A stretch of DNA of 64,000 nucleotides from assembly GCA_018304425.1 (NCBI GenBank), contig JAGVWE010000003.1:1-64000 (forward strand), in the 5' to 3' direction. This DNA comes from Candidatus Iainarchaeum sp. GTDB lineage: Archaea; Iainarchaeota; Iainarchaeia; Iainarchaeales; UBA10219. Position numbers and translations under genes: made by a program. Shown here piece by piece: positions 1 through 7,525 of this stretch (position 1 is its first letter; the number at the start of each line of letters is the position of its first letter). The notes under the pieces were generated by a model. The model was not told the origin of the DNA. It did not search any database and saw only the letters and a program-made list of their open reading frames with translations.

Positions 1-2
1 AC

Positions 3-557
3 CGCGACCCGGCTGAAATCGCGCGGGCAAAACACGGGGCCATCCATTGGCAGCGTGAAATCGACTCCTTGCTGGACGCCTTGACCTACTATTGTTCTAA
101 ACTGGTGCTGGAAACGAGGCCCCACCGGCAGGTAAACCATTTGGCCACCTTCCAAGAGCACCTCGTCAAACTGGCCATCGCCTATGCCGCGTTTGACCGG
201 GCAGTCCAGGCCTTCCAAGAAGAGTTCCTGATCGGGTCGTCCAAGGCCCCGGCAAAAGTCCGGGCTTTGGAACCAAAAACAAGAGAGGAATTCGTGAGAG
301 CCTACAAGGACATGCGTGCCCGCGAATTCAGGGTCGAAAGTTTTTTTGCCTGGTTGAAGAAGAACAATGCCTTCAATGAGATTGTGGCCCAACTCCACGC
401 AAACCCACGCCAGGCCAATGAACTGGACAGCCACCTTCGGGCAAGCACCAACCTCGCCTTCAAGGACGAGGCCAGGCTGGCTCGACTGGCAAGGATGACC
501 ATCGAGGCACTCCGGCAGCGCGTGAACGAAACCGGTTTCCTGGAGTTCCGGGTGTGA
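3..557 (+). CDS. Hypothetical protein, 5'-truncated by the window edge
   Basis: The reading frame is open from the first bases of the window, so the true start lies upstream; a TTG at 69 is only an internal candidate. The visible part (about 184 residues) is soluble, mainly helical by composition and rich in Arg, Ala, Leu and Glu, with no signal peptide or membrane segment. I recognise no family. A charged start resembling a helical bundle (ARAKHGAIHWQREIDSLL) is faintly like the first helix of chorismate mutases, but the rest does not support that. A TATA-like element and dphB follow, so it probably ends its own transcript. Confidence 0.6.
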   Translation, partial: RDPAEIARAKHGAIHWQREIDSLLDALTYYCSKLVLETRPHRQVNHLATFQEHLVKLAIAYAAFDRAVQAFQEEFLIGSSKAPAKVRALEPKTREEFVRAYKDMRAREFRVESFFAWLKKNNAFNEIVAQLHANPRQANELDSHLRASTNLAFKDEARLARLARMTIEALRQRVNETGFLEFRV

Positions 558-570
558 CCCGGAATCCCCC

Positions 571-577
571 TTTAAAG
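571..577 (+). promoter_or_regulatory. TATA box of dphB
   Basis: TTTAAAG is centred 27 bases before the dphB ATG. This is the spacing seen repeatedly in this window for genes that appear to be leaderless. Confidence 0.55.
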
Positions 578-600
578 CCTTTCCCTGCCTAATACTCGGA

Positions 601-1371
601 ATGTTTTACCTGGTCGGCATCGGCTTGAAGCCCGGGCACCTGACCTTGGAAGCCCTGGAGGCCGTCAAGAAGTGCAGGCACGTGCTGCTGGAAAACTATA
701 CGAGCCGCTACGCGGAGGGTTCGGTGAAGGCGCTTGAAAAGGCGTTGGGCGTGGAAGTCTTTGAAGTCAGCCGAAGGGAAGTCGAGGAAGGCTTTGACAA
801 AATCCTTTCCCGCGCCAAGCGCGAGCACACCGCCCTGCTCGTGTACGGTAACCCCTTGATTGCGACCACGCACGTGCAGTTGTTGTTGGACGCGCGCGCG
901 CAGGGCGTGGACTGCCGGGTCATTCCCGGCGTGTCGGTGACCGATTTCCTGGCCAAAACCGGGTTGGATGCCTACAAGTTCGGCCGCACCACGACCCTTG
1001 TTTTTCCCCAGGAAAACTATGCCCCGGAAAGCTTCTACGACGTCATCGCCAAGAACAAGGGCCTGGGCCTGCACACCCTGTGCCTGCTCGACATCCAGGC
1101 CGAGAAGGCCCATGCCCAAAGGCTGATGACGGCCAAGGAAGCCATCCGCATCCTGTTGGCCATTGACCAAAAGCGGTGCACGCAGTTGTTCCCCAAGTCA
1201 ACGAAGCTCATCGCGTTGTGCGCCCTGGGCAGCGACCAGGAACTGATTGCCGCGGGCCGCGCGGAGCGGCTGCTGGACTTCGCCTTGGAGGGCATGCCCC
1301 AGTGCCTCATCGTGTGCGGCACCCTCAACGAAAAAGAGGAAGAGGCCGTGAAGGCCCTGTGCGAGAGTTGA
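601..1371 (+). CDS. dphB: Diphthine synthase DphB (Dph5)
   Basis: S-adenosylmethionine-dependent methyltransferase that methylates the carboxypropyl group on the modified histidine of elongation factor 2 during diphthamide synthesis; a cytoplasmic archaeal/eukaryotic marker. At 256 residues it has the usual family length. The N-terminus (MFYLVGIGLKPGHLT) and the segment GNPLIATTH at residues 83-91 match the tetrapyrrole-methylase-like fold; the second motif position is Asn where the family usually has Asp (GDP). IPGVSV follows around residue 108. ATG start with a TATA box about 27 bases upstream and no clear Shine-Dalgarno, so probably leaderless. The DUF357 gene follows after 4 bases. Confidence 0.93.
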   Translation: MFYLVGIGLKPGHLTLEALEAVKKCRHVLLENYTSRYAEGSVKALEKALGVEVFEVSRREVEEGFDKILSRAKREHTALLVYGNPLIATTHVQLLLDARAQGVDCRVIPGVSVTDFLAKTGLDAYKFGRTTTLVFPQENYAPESFYDVIAKNKGLGLHTLCLLDIQAEKAHAQRLMTAKEAIRILLAIDQKRCTQLFPKSTKLIALCALGSDQELIAAGRAERLLDFALEGMPQCLIVCGTLNEKEEEAVKALCES

Positions 1372-1375
1372 TGGC

Positions 1376-1666
1376 TTGCCGGACAAGGAACTCCTGGAAA
1401 GGGTCGCGCGTTACCGCTCGCTGACCGAAACCGCGTTGAAAAAAATCCGGTTGAAGGAGGGGTTGACGGCCAAGGAGAAGGCAACCGCCGGGGACTTCCT
1501 CGCCATGGCCCGCGACTATGCCCGGGACGCGGGCTACTTCGATGGAAAGGGCGAGCACCTGACGGCGCTGGCAGCCTACAGCTATGCGCACGCCTGGCTG
1601 GATGCCGGGGTGCGGGCAGGCTGGCTGGACGCGCAAGGCGATGACCGGCTTTTCACGCTCCCCTAA
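1376..1666 (+). CDS. DUF357 family protein
   Basis: A 96-residue helical protein of the archaeal DUF357 family, whose function is unknown. The diagnostic segment is in the second half: Y-F-x-G-K-G-E-H-L-x-A-L-A-A-x-S-Y-A-H-A-W-L-D-A-G at about residues 54-78. No ATG fits; the TTG at 1376, 4 bases after the dphB stop, is the best start, though the frame stays open further upstream inside dphB. The close spacing suggests co-transcription and translational coupling with dphB. Confidence 0.8.
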   Translation: MPDKELLERVARYRSLTETALKKIRLKEGLTAKEKATAGDFLAMARDYARDAGYFDGKGEHLTALAAYSYAHAWLDAGVRAGWLDAQGDDRLFTLP

Positions 1667-1711
1667 ACAGGCGAAAGGGTTAAATCCGTAGCCCGGCTCA
1701 TTGCTGTAAAC

Positions 1712-2749
1712 ATGCTGAGAAAGGTACTCCGTTTTTGGAGGGACGCGCTCCTCGACATCCTGGACGGGGACGCGCACAAGGTCTTGCACCGCTTTGCCGC
1801 CGATGTTTACCGGGCCCGGTATGGCGGCCCCAACAAGTTGCACATCGAGCCGATTGCGGCCTGCAACCTGCACTGCGAGTTCTGCTCGATTCCGCCCCCG
1901 CTCATCAAGCGCGAGAGCCGTTTCATGTCCCTGGAAAAGTTCAAGAAAATCGTGGACGATGTCAAGCCCCATTGCGTGGTCATGGCCCTCTACCTGGGCG
2001 GCGAATCCTTGTTGCACCCCCAGCTCCCCGAAATGGTGGCCTATGCCTCCAAGCAAGGCATCTACACCGAGTTGAGCACGAACGCCACCCTCTTGACTCC
2101 CGAGGTTTCCCGGAAACTCATCCAAGGCGGGCTGGACTCCATCACACTCTCCATTGACGGCGCCTCGAAGGCCAGCGTGGAAGGCATGCGGTTGGGCTCC
2201 AACTACGAGAACCTCATGCATAACCTCCGGGAATTCTTCCGCATCAAGCGCGAACTCGGCAAGCGCAAGCCCGATGCCTCCTTCCAGTTGCTGGTGTCCA
2301 AGCTGAACAAGGACGAAATCGCGGACTTCGAGGCCATGGCCAAAGGCTTCGGCGGCCACACCCGCATCCGGACCCTGGGCCTGCCGACCTGGGTGGGCGA
2401 GGGCGTGGACTTGAAAGCGCTGGCCGACAAGTACATCCTGGGCCCCGAAGAGGCCGCGCCGTTTGCGGGCTATGAAATCGACCGCGAGGGGCCCTGCACG
2501 TTCGACCAACGCAGTGTCGTCTTCGCGGACGGCCGCGTGGTGCCCTGCTGCTTTGACATCCACGGCGCGCACGTCATGGGCAACGCCTATCTCAAGCCCT
2601 TCCACGAGATATGGAGCGGCAAAACCTACCAGCAAACCCTGCCCCTGGTCCGGGCCAAGCAGCTCGACATCTGCGAGGGCTGTGACCTGAACCCCAAGCG
2701 CTCGGACGCCAAAATAAAGGCCCAGTATTCGTCGCAGGCCAGTCCGTGA
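1712..2749 (+). CDS. Radical SAM protein with C-terminal SPASM-like cysteines
   Basis: A 345-residue radical S-adenosylmethionine enzyme. The 4Fe-4S motif is C51-x3-C55-x2-C58, followed by an LGGES SAM-binding segment and a TLSIDG strand. The C-terminal part has a Cys after GP near residue 257, a CC pair after the ADGRVVP segment, and C321-x2-C324, the layout of a SPASM or twitch auxiliary cluster domain. Such proteins modify peptides, tRNA or cofactors; the substrate cannot be read from the sequence. A TATA-like TTAAAT lies about 29 bases before the ATG. A second protein of the same layout lies at 53224-54120. No precursor peptide is evident nearby. Confidence 0.85.
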   Translation: MLRKVLRFWRDALLDILDGDAHKVLHRFAADVYRARYGGPNKLHIEPIAACNLHCEFCSIPPPLIKRESRFMSLEKFKKIVDDVKPHCVVMALYLGGESLLHPQLPEMVAYASKQGIYTELSTNATLLTPEVSRKLIQGGLDSITLSIDGASKASVEGMRLGSNYENLMHNLREFFRIKRELGKRKPDASFQLLVSKLNKDEIADFEAMAKGFGGHTRIRTLGLPTWVGEGVDLKALADKYILGPEEAAPFAGYEIDREGPCTFDQRSVVFADGRVVPCCFDIHGAHVMGNAYLKPFHEIWSGKTYQQTLPLVRAKQLDICEGCDLNPKRSDAKIKAQYSSQASP

Positions 2750-2799
2750 CGGCAAGAGAAAGCATTTAAGGGGTTTGATGGTAGTATAAACTGATTTTC

Positions 2800-3258
2800 A
2801 TGGGCATCTACGATGACGGCTATACTCCTGGGTTCACGGCCGCTGACCTTGGCAAGTACGCCAAGCTCTTGGCCGTCCTCTTCCTGCTGGCCGCGGCCTA
2901 TTACGCCATGGGGCAGGTCAACGAGGCCCTGAAACCCCAGCCCCTGGAAATCCGGCTCGAAAAAGAAAAAATCAAGCCCTCGGAGACCCTGTTGTTGAAC
3001 GTGAAAGTGACCAACACCACGGGCAAGGACGCCTCGGAGGTCGTGTTGCTCGTCAAGGCCAGGGACGAGAAATCCATCAACATCACGCCCCTGACCTCCA
3101 AAATCATAAAGAGCCTCCCCGCCAACGAGTGGCGGCAACTCGACTTCCTCGTCAACCCCATTGGAAGCATCAGCCCCGGCGGCTACACGATTACCGTGGA
3201 AACCATCCTCAGCGACCAAAAATTCGCGAAAAGCGCGGTGGTAACGGTCGAAGGGTGA
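2800..3258 (+). CDS. Membrane-anchored protein with extracellular Ig-like domain
   Basis: 152 residues: a short cytoplasmic N-terminus, one hydrophobic segment at about residues 22-40 (LLAVLFLLAAAYYAM), then an all-beta domain of about 100 residues. The pattern of the domain (LEIRLEKEKIKPSETLLLNVKVTN, later SPGGYTITVET) resembles CARDB/NPCBM-type Ig-like domains found on archaeal surface proteins. It is probably a signal-anchored protein facing outward. The role is unknown; it could be a structural or assembly factor. The start is ATG at 2800 with TTTAAG about 33 bases upstream. Confidence 0.7.
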   Translation: MGIYDDGYTPGFTAADLGKYAKLLAVLFLLAAAYYAMGQVNEALKPQPLEIRLEKEKIKPSETLLLNVKVTNTTGKDASEVVLLVKARDEKSINITPLTSKIIKSLPANEWRQLDFLVNPIGSISPGGYTITVETILSDQKFAKSAVVTVEG

Positions 3259-3270
3259 AGCCCGCCATCG

Positions 3271-3552
3271 CTAGTAAATCTTTTCGAATCCCTTGAACTC
3301 GCCGCTGGCCTCGTGCCAGGTGCACTCGACTTCTTTGACTTCGGCTCCGGGCGGGCCTTCTTCGAGGGCGCGCACGAATTCCTTGAGCGCATGCTCCTCG
3401 CCTTCCGCGAGAACCTCCACGCGGCCGTCATCCAGGTTCTTCACCCAGCCGACCAAGCGGTGCACGCCGGCCACGTGCCGGACAAACAACCGGTAGTTGA
3501 CTCCCTGCACCGAGCCCAAAACCAGGGCGTGCAAGCGCTTCAGCGCGGGCAT
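3271..3552 (-). CDS. acyP: Acylphosphatase
   Basis: 93-residue acylphosphatase that hydrolyses carboxyl-phosphate bonds. Family signatures are visible: GSVQGVNYR with catalytic Arg21, and W-V-K-N with catalytic Asn39, followed by DGRVEV. The length is normal. The ATG at 3552 overlaps the stop of the upstream Nudix gene by one base (TGATG), so the two are probably translationally coupled; a GTG at 3555 is an alternative start one codon upstream. Confidence 0.9.
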   Translation of the reverse strand: MPALKRLHALVLGSVQGVNYRLFVRHVAGVHRLVGWVKNLDDGRVEVLAEGEEHALKEFVRALEEGPPGAEVKEVECTWHEASGEFKGFEKIY

Positions 3553-3989
3553 CACAATCCCTGGGCCTTCAATTCCTCCAAGGCCTGCTTGAACGCCTTC
3601 TTGGAGTTGTCATAGGTCAGGGTTTCCAGGGCCTGGGAAGCGGTCAGCCACTTGAAGTCGTCGTGCTCGATGACTTCATGCCGGCCCAACCGCACGTGCT
3701 CGTCGGAGTCTGCTTCCACGAAGAAGACGTCGTACACGTAATGGGTGTCCTTGGCCTTCCACTCCTTTTTCTGGGACAAGCGGCCCACTATCTTGACCAC
3801 CTTCAAGCCTGCTTCCTCGCCAATCTCCCGGACAACCGCCTGCTCGGGCTGCTCGCCCTCGTCCACCCCGCCCTTGGGGAACTCCCAGCCCTTCCAGTTG
3901 AGGATGCGATGCAACAACAGGTAATACTTGGATTCCCCTATTTTCTTGAACAAAACGGCTTCCACGCCCTGCTTGGTCTGCAATTCCAT
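3552..3989 (-). CDS. Nudix hydrolase (diadenosine tetraphosphatase-like)
   Basis: 145 residues from the ATG at 3989; the frame also opens further upstream, but that would run into the promoter shared with cutA. A complete Nudix box (G-x5-E-x7-R-E-x2-E-E-x-G-L) lies at about residues 40-62. WEFPKGG before the box and the mid-protein Y-V-Y-D-V-F-F are typical of Ap4A hydrolase-like enzymes, which clear dinucleoside polyphosphates. It is followed by the overlapping acylphosphatase gene. Confidence 0.88.
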   Translation of the reverse strand: MELQTKQGVEAVLFKKIGESKYYLLLHRILNWKGWEFPKGGVDEGEQPEQAVVREIGEEAGLKVVKIVGRLSQKKEWKAKDTHYVYDVFFVEADSDEHVRLGRHEVIEHDDFKWLTASQALETLTYDNSKKAFKQALEELKAQGL

Positions 3990-4042
3990 AATGCCCTTGT
4001 GCGGCCAAGTGGTTAAAAACCGTGCGATGCACAAATCTGGGA

Positions 4043-4363
4043 ATGGCGAAGGAACTACGGCTGGTGTACGTCACCCACGAGAACCACGCGAAGGCCAAGG
4101 CGCTCGCCCGGAAGCTGCTCAAGGAACGATTGGTTGCGTGCGTGAACATCCTGCCACACACAGAAGCCGTCTACTGGTGGAAGGACAGAATCGAGGCATG
4201 CCCGGAGGCCGCGCTGCTCTGCAAGACCACCGCGAAGAACGTGCCCAAGCTGATTAAGCGGATAAAGCAGCTGCACCCCTATGACATCCCCTGCGTGCTC
4301 TCGCTGAAAGTCGAGAAAGGGAACCCGGCTTACCTGAATTGGCTGGAAAAAGAGTGCCGGTAA
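4043..4363 (+). CDS. cutA: CutA1 divalent-ion tolerance protein
   Basis: 106-residue CutA1 family protein, a small ferredoxin-like trimer found in all domains and linked to copper or other divalent-metal tolerance, though its biochemical role is unsettled. Characteristic elements are [19 protein letters not shown], the ACVNILP strand, YWWKDRI and the C-terminal YLNWL. The ATG at 4043 (MAKELRL) is preferred to an upstream in-frame ATG at 4022 because the family starts there. It diverges from the Nudix gene; a TTAAAA element lies between them. Confidence 0.92.
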   Translation: MAKELRLVYVTHENHAKAKALARKLLKERLVACVNILPHTEAVYWWKDRIEACPEAALLCKTTAKNVPKLIKRIKQLHPYDIPCVLSLKVEKGNPAYLNWLEKECR

Positions 4364-4371
4364 AAACGCCG

Positions 4372-4734
4372 CTATTTGCCTTCGGCCTTTCGCTGAAAGC
4401 GGCGCCGAGCACGCCCGCGTTTGAGTCGCGTGGCAATGGCCTTGAATCCGCCGCGGACTTTCTGGATGCCAAAGCGTAGCAAGGCCTTGGGAGAAGCGCT
4501 CGCCAGCCGCATGGCCCCAACCGGGAACCGGCGTTTGACCTGGAGGCGCTTCAAGGCAAGGGCGCCTTCCGCCTTCCCTATGTAGTCTGACCCAAACATG
4601 TGCGCGTTCATCGCGACATTGGCCACGTCCGCGGTGCGGGCGCGTACCATCCGGTTGCGGGAAACCAGCCGCTCGGCGCGTTCTCGCATAAAACGCTGGT
4701 AGGCGTTCCGCTTCGGCTTTGGCAGTGCAGCCAT
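4372..4734 (-). CDS. Small very basic orphan protein
   Basis: About 120 residues from the ATG at 4734, extremely rich in Arg, Lys and Ala with an Arg-rich tail (RLKRGRARRRFQRK). No family is recognised and there are no cysteine or metal motifs. The composition suggests nucleic-acid or ribosome binding, but that is only inference. It belongs compositionally to a group of single-gene orphans scattered through this window. It is convergent with cutA (8 bases apart) and divergent from the ThyX-like gene, and shares the TTTAAAT element at about 4760 with it. Confidence 0.55.
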   Translation of the reverse strand: MAALPKPKRNAYQRFMRERAERLVSRNRMVRARTADVANVAMNAHMFGSDYIGKAEGALALKRLQVKRRFPVGAMRLASASPKALLRFGIQKVRGGFKAIATRLKRGRARRRFQRKAEGK

Positions 4735-4796
4735 GGTAAAACTCACGCCCTCCAGCCATTTAAATGTTTCTGCTCTATTGGTTTTAGGGAAAGCGC

Positions 4797-6341
4797 TTGA
4801 CCGAAAAAATCGTTTCCGGCCCGCCCAAGGTGGTGCTGCAGAAGTGGTTCCAAAACCCCTACGCGGACGCCATCGCCGCCGCGCGCACCTGTTACTCGCC
4901 GCGCGTCATCGCCGATACCGAGGTCGAGGAAGTCCACAAGGAACGCATCGGCAAGACGACTTTTGAGGGCGGCCACCACACGGTGTACACGCACGCGACC
5001 TTCAAGTTCGGCCTCGAAAACGTGTCCCGACAGTTCGTGTGGAGCTTTTTGCACGCGCACCCGTTCTACAACAGCGAGCAGTCCAGCCAACGCTACGTCA
5101 AGCTCAACGAGGTCAAGGTCACGGTGCCTCCCTTGGACGCGGCCAACAAAAAAGTCTTTGAGCGCGCGTGCCGCGGGGCCTGGCAGGCCTACCGCGAGCT
5201 CACCGCGATTTTGTTGGAGGACTTGAAGGACGACTACCTGAAGCGGTTCCCCAAGAAGGAGTTGACGGACAAGGACTTGAAGAAGCTCGAAAAGAAGTCC
5301 ATCGAGACCGCGCGTTACGTCGTTCCCATCGCCGCGCACACCTCGATGGTGCACACCCTAAACGGCATCACGCTCTACCGGTTGTACCGGCTCATGAACC
5401 AGTTGCCGACTTCCTGGGAGGCCTCGGTCGTCGTCGGTCGCATGGTCGAAGAGGTCAAGAAAGTCGACCCCGACTTCTTCCGCAACGTCGAAGACCCTTT
5501 GCCCCTCGAGGAGACCCTGGAATTCAAGGCCGTGCAGGCGCTCAAGCAGGGGAGCAGCCAGGAATTCATCCGCGAATTCGACGCCGAACTGGGGGGCTAC
5601 ACGTCCAAATTGGTCGCGTTTTCCCCGGACGCCGAGCGCATCACCGCTGACGCCGTGCGCGCCGTGCTCGGCAAATCGAAACAGGAGCTGGGCGACGATG
5701 CCGCGCTGGATATGCTGGTGAACCCGGCCAAGAACAAGTACCTGGGCAGCAGCCTCGACCTGGCCACCATCTCGCCCCTGATGCGGTGCCTGAACCACGC
5801 CCATTTTTCGTTCAAGAAAAAGCTCAGCCACGCCGCGGACTCCCAGGACCAAAGGCATAGAATGGTGCCGGCCTCGCGGCCCGTGCTCTCCCTCGCGGTG
5901 TCCGGCCAACCCGACTACATCACCCCGCCCCAGATTGCACGCAACGAGAAGGCCAAGCAGGTGTATGACGCGTGGATGGGAAAGGCCTGGGACTACGCCA
6001 GGCAGTTGACGACCAACGGCGTGCCCAAGGAACACGCCGTTTACCTGCTCCCCAACGCGCTCGCCGTCCGCTTCATCGAGTCCGGGAGCCTCTTGAACTT
6101 GTGGCACAAGTGGGTCATGCGCTTGTGCTTGAACGCACAGCGCGAAATCTGGGTGAACTCGGTCGAGGAATTCGAGCAGGTCTCGAAGGTCGCACCGCGC
6201 CTCGTGAAATTCCTGGGCCCGCCCTGCCAGGTGCGCAAGACCGCGGAGATTACTCCTTGGTGCAACGAGGGCAAGCTGTTCTGCGGCTACCCGGTGTGGG
6301 GCTGGGGGCCGCTGGTCGAGACGGGAAAACGGCCTGTGTAA
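4797..6341 (+). CDS. Tandem-domain ThyX-like (FAD-dependent thymidylate synthase family) protein
   Basis: A 514-residue protein made of two ThyX-like halves. The N-half carries EQSSQRYV (94-101), equivalent to the NEqSqRY part of the ThyX signature, but HAH (86-88) stands where RHR is expected, and ends in ARYVVPIAAHT (172-182). The C-half carries RHR at 353-355 (SQDQRHRMVPASRP) and a second ending, YLLPNALAV with AQREIW. Canonical ThyX is about 220-250 residues and acts as a homotetramer with active sites at subunit interfaces; here each half may supply part of a composite site. Whether it makes dTMP is unproven. TTG at 4797 is the only start after an in-frame TAG at 4785; TTTAAAT lies about 33 bases upstream. 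Confidence 0.8.
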   Translation: MTEKIVSGPPKVVLQKWFQNPYADAIAAARTCYSPRVIADTEVEEVHKERIGKTTFEGGHHTVYTHATFKFGLENVSRQFVWSFLHAHPFYNSEQSSQRYVKLNEVKVTVPPLDAANKKVFERACRGAWQAYRELTAILLEDLKDDYLKRFPKKELTDKDLKKLEKKSIETARYVVPIAAHTSMVHTLNGITLYRLYRLMNQLPTSWEASVVVGRMVEEVKKVDPDFFRNVEDPLPLEETLEFKAVQALKQGSSQEFIREFDAELGGYTSKLVAFSPDAERITADAVRAVLGKSKQELGDDAALDMLVNPAKNKYLGSSLDLATISPLMRCLNHAHFSFKKKLSHAADSQDQRHRMVPASRPVLSLAVSGQPDYITPPQIARNEKAKQVYDAWMGKAWDYARQLTTNGVPKEHAVYLLPNALAVRFIESGSLLNLWHKWVMRLCLNAQREIWVNSVEEFEQVSKVAPRLVKFLGPPCQVRKTAEITPWCNEGKLFCGYPVWGWGPLVETGKRPV

Positions 6342-6361
6342 GGCCAACCAATTCTGGCCTG

Positions 6362-7210
6362 CTACGTTATCGGACCACGATAAAGCTGGAAGCTGCGGCG
6401 CCCATCCACGTCAATATGGCAGGAATAGATGGATGGTTTCCTGGAACCCAGGGAATGCACGGGTCTGGAAACGACCATGACCGGCCATCCCAGGTCCTTA
6501 GCGAGCCAATGATCGCTCAACGTAAGGCCTTCCCGTGGATTCGTGGCGACCGCCCCGCCTCCCTGAGCGCTGTCAAATCGGATTTCCACAGTCACCCGCC
6601 CAAATACGATTGGATGCGTATGCCACATCACCGTGTGTCGGCCGGTGCGCTGCTCCTCCGCAATGTGCTCGGAGAGTCGCACTCTAAAGGAGTCAAAATC
6701 CCCTTCTTGAATATTGGGACTTTCCTGCAACTGTATGACGTAATGAGTGCCTTCCTGGATGATGACCGCCAGGCCGTGCAACTCTTTGCTCCGGTTGTCA
6801 TCGGCCAGTCGCTTCCAAGTGGGCAAGTCTTCAGGTGCCAAGGAAACCCGGTTCTCTGCCAGCGCCCGTGCAAATGCCTGATTGCGGGCCACATGCGGCC
6901 GCCAGAAGGGAGTCCGTCGCAGTTTTTCCAGCAAACGCTTTTTGGCTGCATTGGTTGCGGCATCAAACCGGTCGCGGGCCTTTCCACTCAAATAGGTCCC
7001 ATGACGGTCTACGATGGCCTGGACTTCGTCGAAGGCTTCGGCGATGGAAATCGGCTTGGATGCCAAGACGGCCTTCGCCCGGATGGCACTCAATCGCAGC
7101 CGCCACCGAAGACCCAATGCCTTGGGCCGGTCTTTTTCCAGCTGTTTAAAAAAGGCACGCCATTCACGCTGGCCTCTCGCCTCCGGGTCTTTTCTGCGAA
7201 ACCAAGGCAT
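6362..7210 (-). CDS. JAB/MPN-like putative metalloprotease domain protein
   Basis: 282 residues. The first 130 are basic and helical; the C-terminal part resembles a JAB/MPN (JAMM) domain: E143 in KELHGLAV, the HTHP motif with H197 and H199, then TLSD with D233. The canonical spacing between the histidines and the aspartate is about 10 residues; here it is 34, implying an insertion. JAMM proteins cleave isopeptide bonds or process small modifiers, but no ubiquitin-like gene is visible nearby. TTTTATT lies about 26 bases before the ATG. A second HTH-containing orphan is at 30278-31744. Confidence 0.55.
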   Translation of the reverse strand: MPWFRRKDPEARGQREWRAFFKQLEKDRPKALGLRWRLRLSAIRAKAVLASKPISIAEAFDEVQAIVDRHGTYLSGKARDRFDAATNAAKKRLLEKLRRTPFWRPHVARNQAFARALAENRVSLAPEDLPTWKRLADDNRSKELHGLAVIIQEGTHYVIQLQESPNIQEGDFDSFRVRLSEHIAEEQRTGRHTVMWHTHPIVFGRVTVEIRFDSAQGGGAVATNPREGLTLSDHWLAKDLGWPVMVVSRPVHSLGSRKPSIYSCHIDVDGRRSFQLYRGPIT

Positions 7211-7343
7211 ACTATTCCTATACCCGACCCGGAATAAAAGCGTTTGCCAGTTGGTGGCCGTGCAATCCTTTCCCTTTAAAAGAAAGGGTAGCGCGGCCGG
7301 GTTTCATTCGTGCTTCAAACATTTCTTTCTTTTTGGCAACTTA

Positions 7344-7374
7344 CCTTTTTCTTTCTTCCAAAGAAAGAAAAAGG
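7344..7374 (-). terminator. Palindromic T-rich terminator of tRNA-Ser
   Basis: A perfect 14-bp inverted repeat (7344-7357 with 7361-7374, loop CCA). It begins 4 bases after the tRNA 3' end and reads as TTTTTCTTTCTTT on the transcript strand. Archaeal RNA polymerase terminates at T-rich tracts; the palindrome may simply reflect a bidirectional design. Confidence 0.6.
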
Positions 7375-7377
7375 CAG

Positions 7378-7461
7378 CGCGGAGGACGAGATTCGAACTC
7401 GCGTATCCTTTCGGATGCCAGCTCTCAAGGCTGGTGCGTTGGACCACTCCGCCACCTCCGC
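7378..7461 (-). tRNA. tRNA-Ser (anticodon UGA)
   Basis: On the minus strand a full type II tRNA folds. The acceptor is GCGGAGG/CCTCCGC (7455-7461 with 7379-7385) with discriminator G at 7378. The anticodon stem is CCAGC/GCTGG around loop CTTGAGA, anticodon TGA. A long variable arm (ATCC-GAAA-GGAT) and a T arm with TTCGAAT follow. G73 and the long arm are serine identity elements. There is no intron and no encoded CCA. ATTTAAAG at about 7495-7503 is placed correctly for a promoter. Confidence 0.95.
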
Positions 7462-7525
7462 GGCTGCTGGGCCGGAAGAATTATGGGTGAGGGCCTTTAA
7501 ATTAGTTGGCTTCGGCTGCCGCGCC

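Noticed and set aside
1325-2755. Long open frame (about 476 codons) on the minus strand
   Set aside because: It lies antisense to the DUF357 and radical SAM genes, which carry clear motifs; in GC-rich DNA such shadow frames are common, and its product has no recognisable domain.
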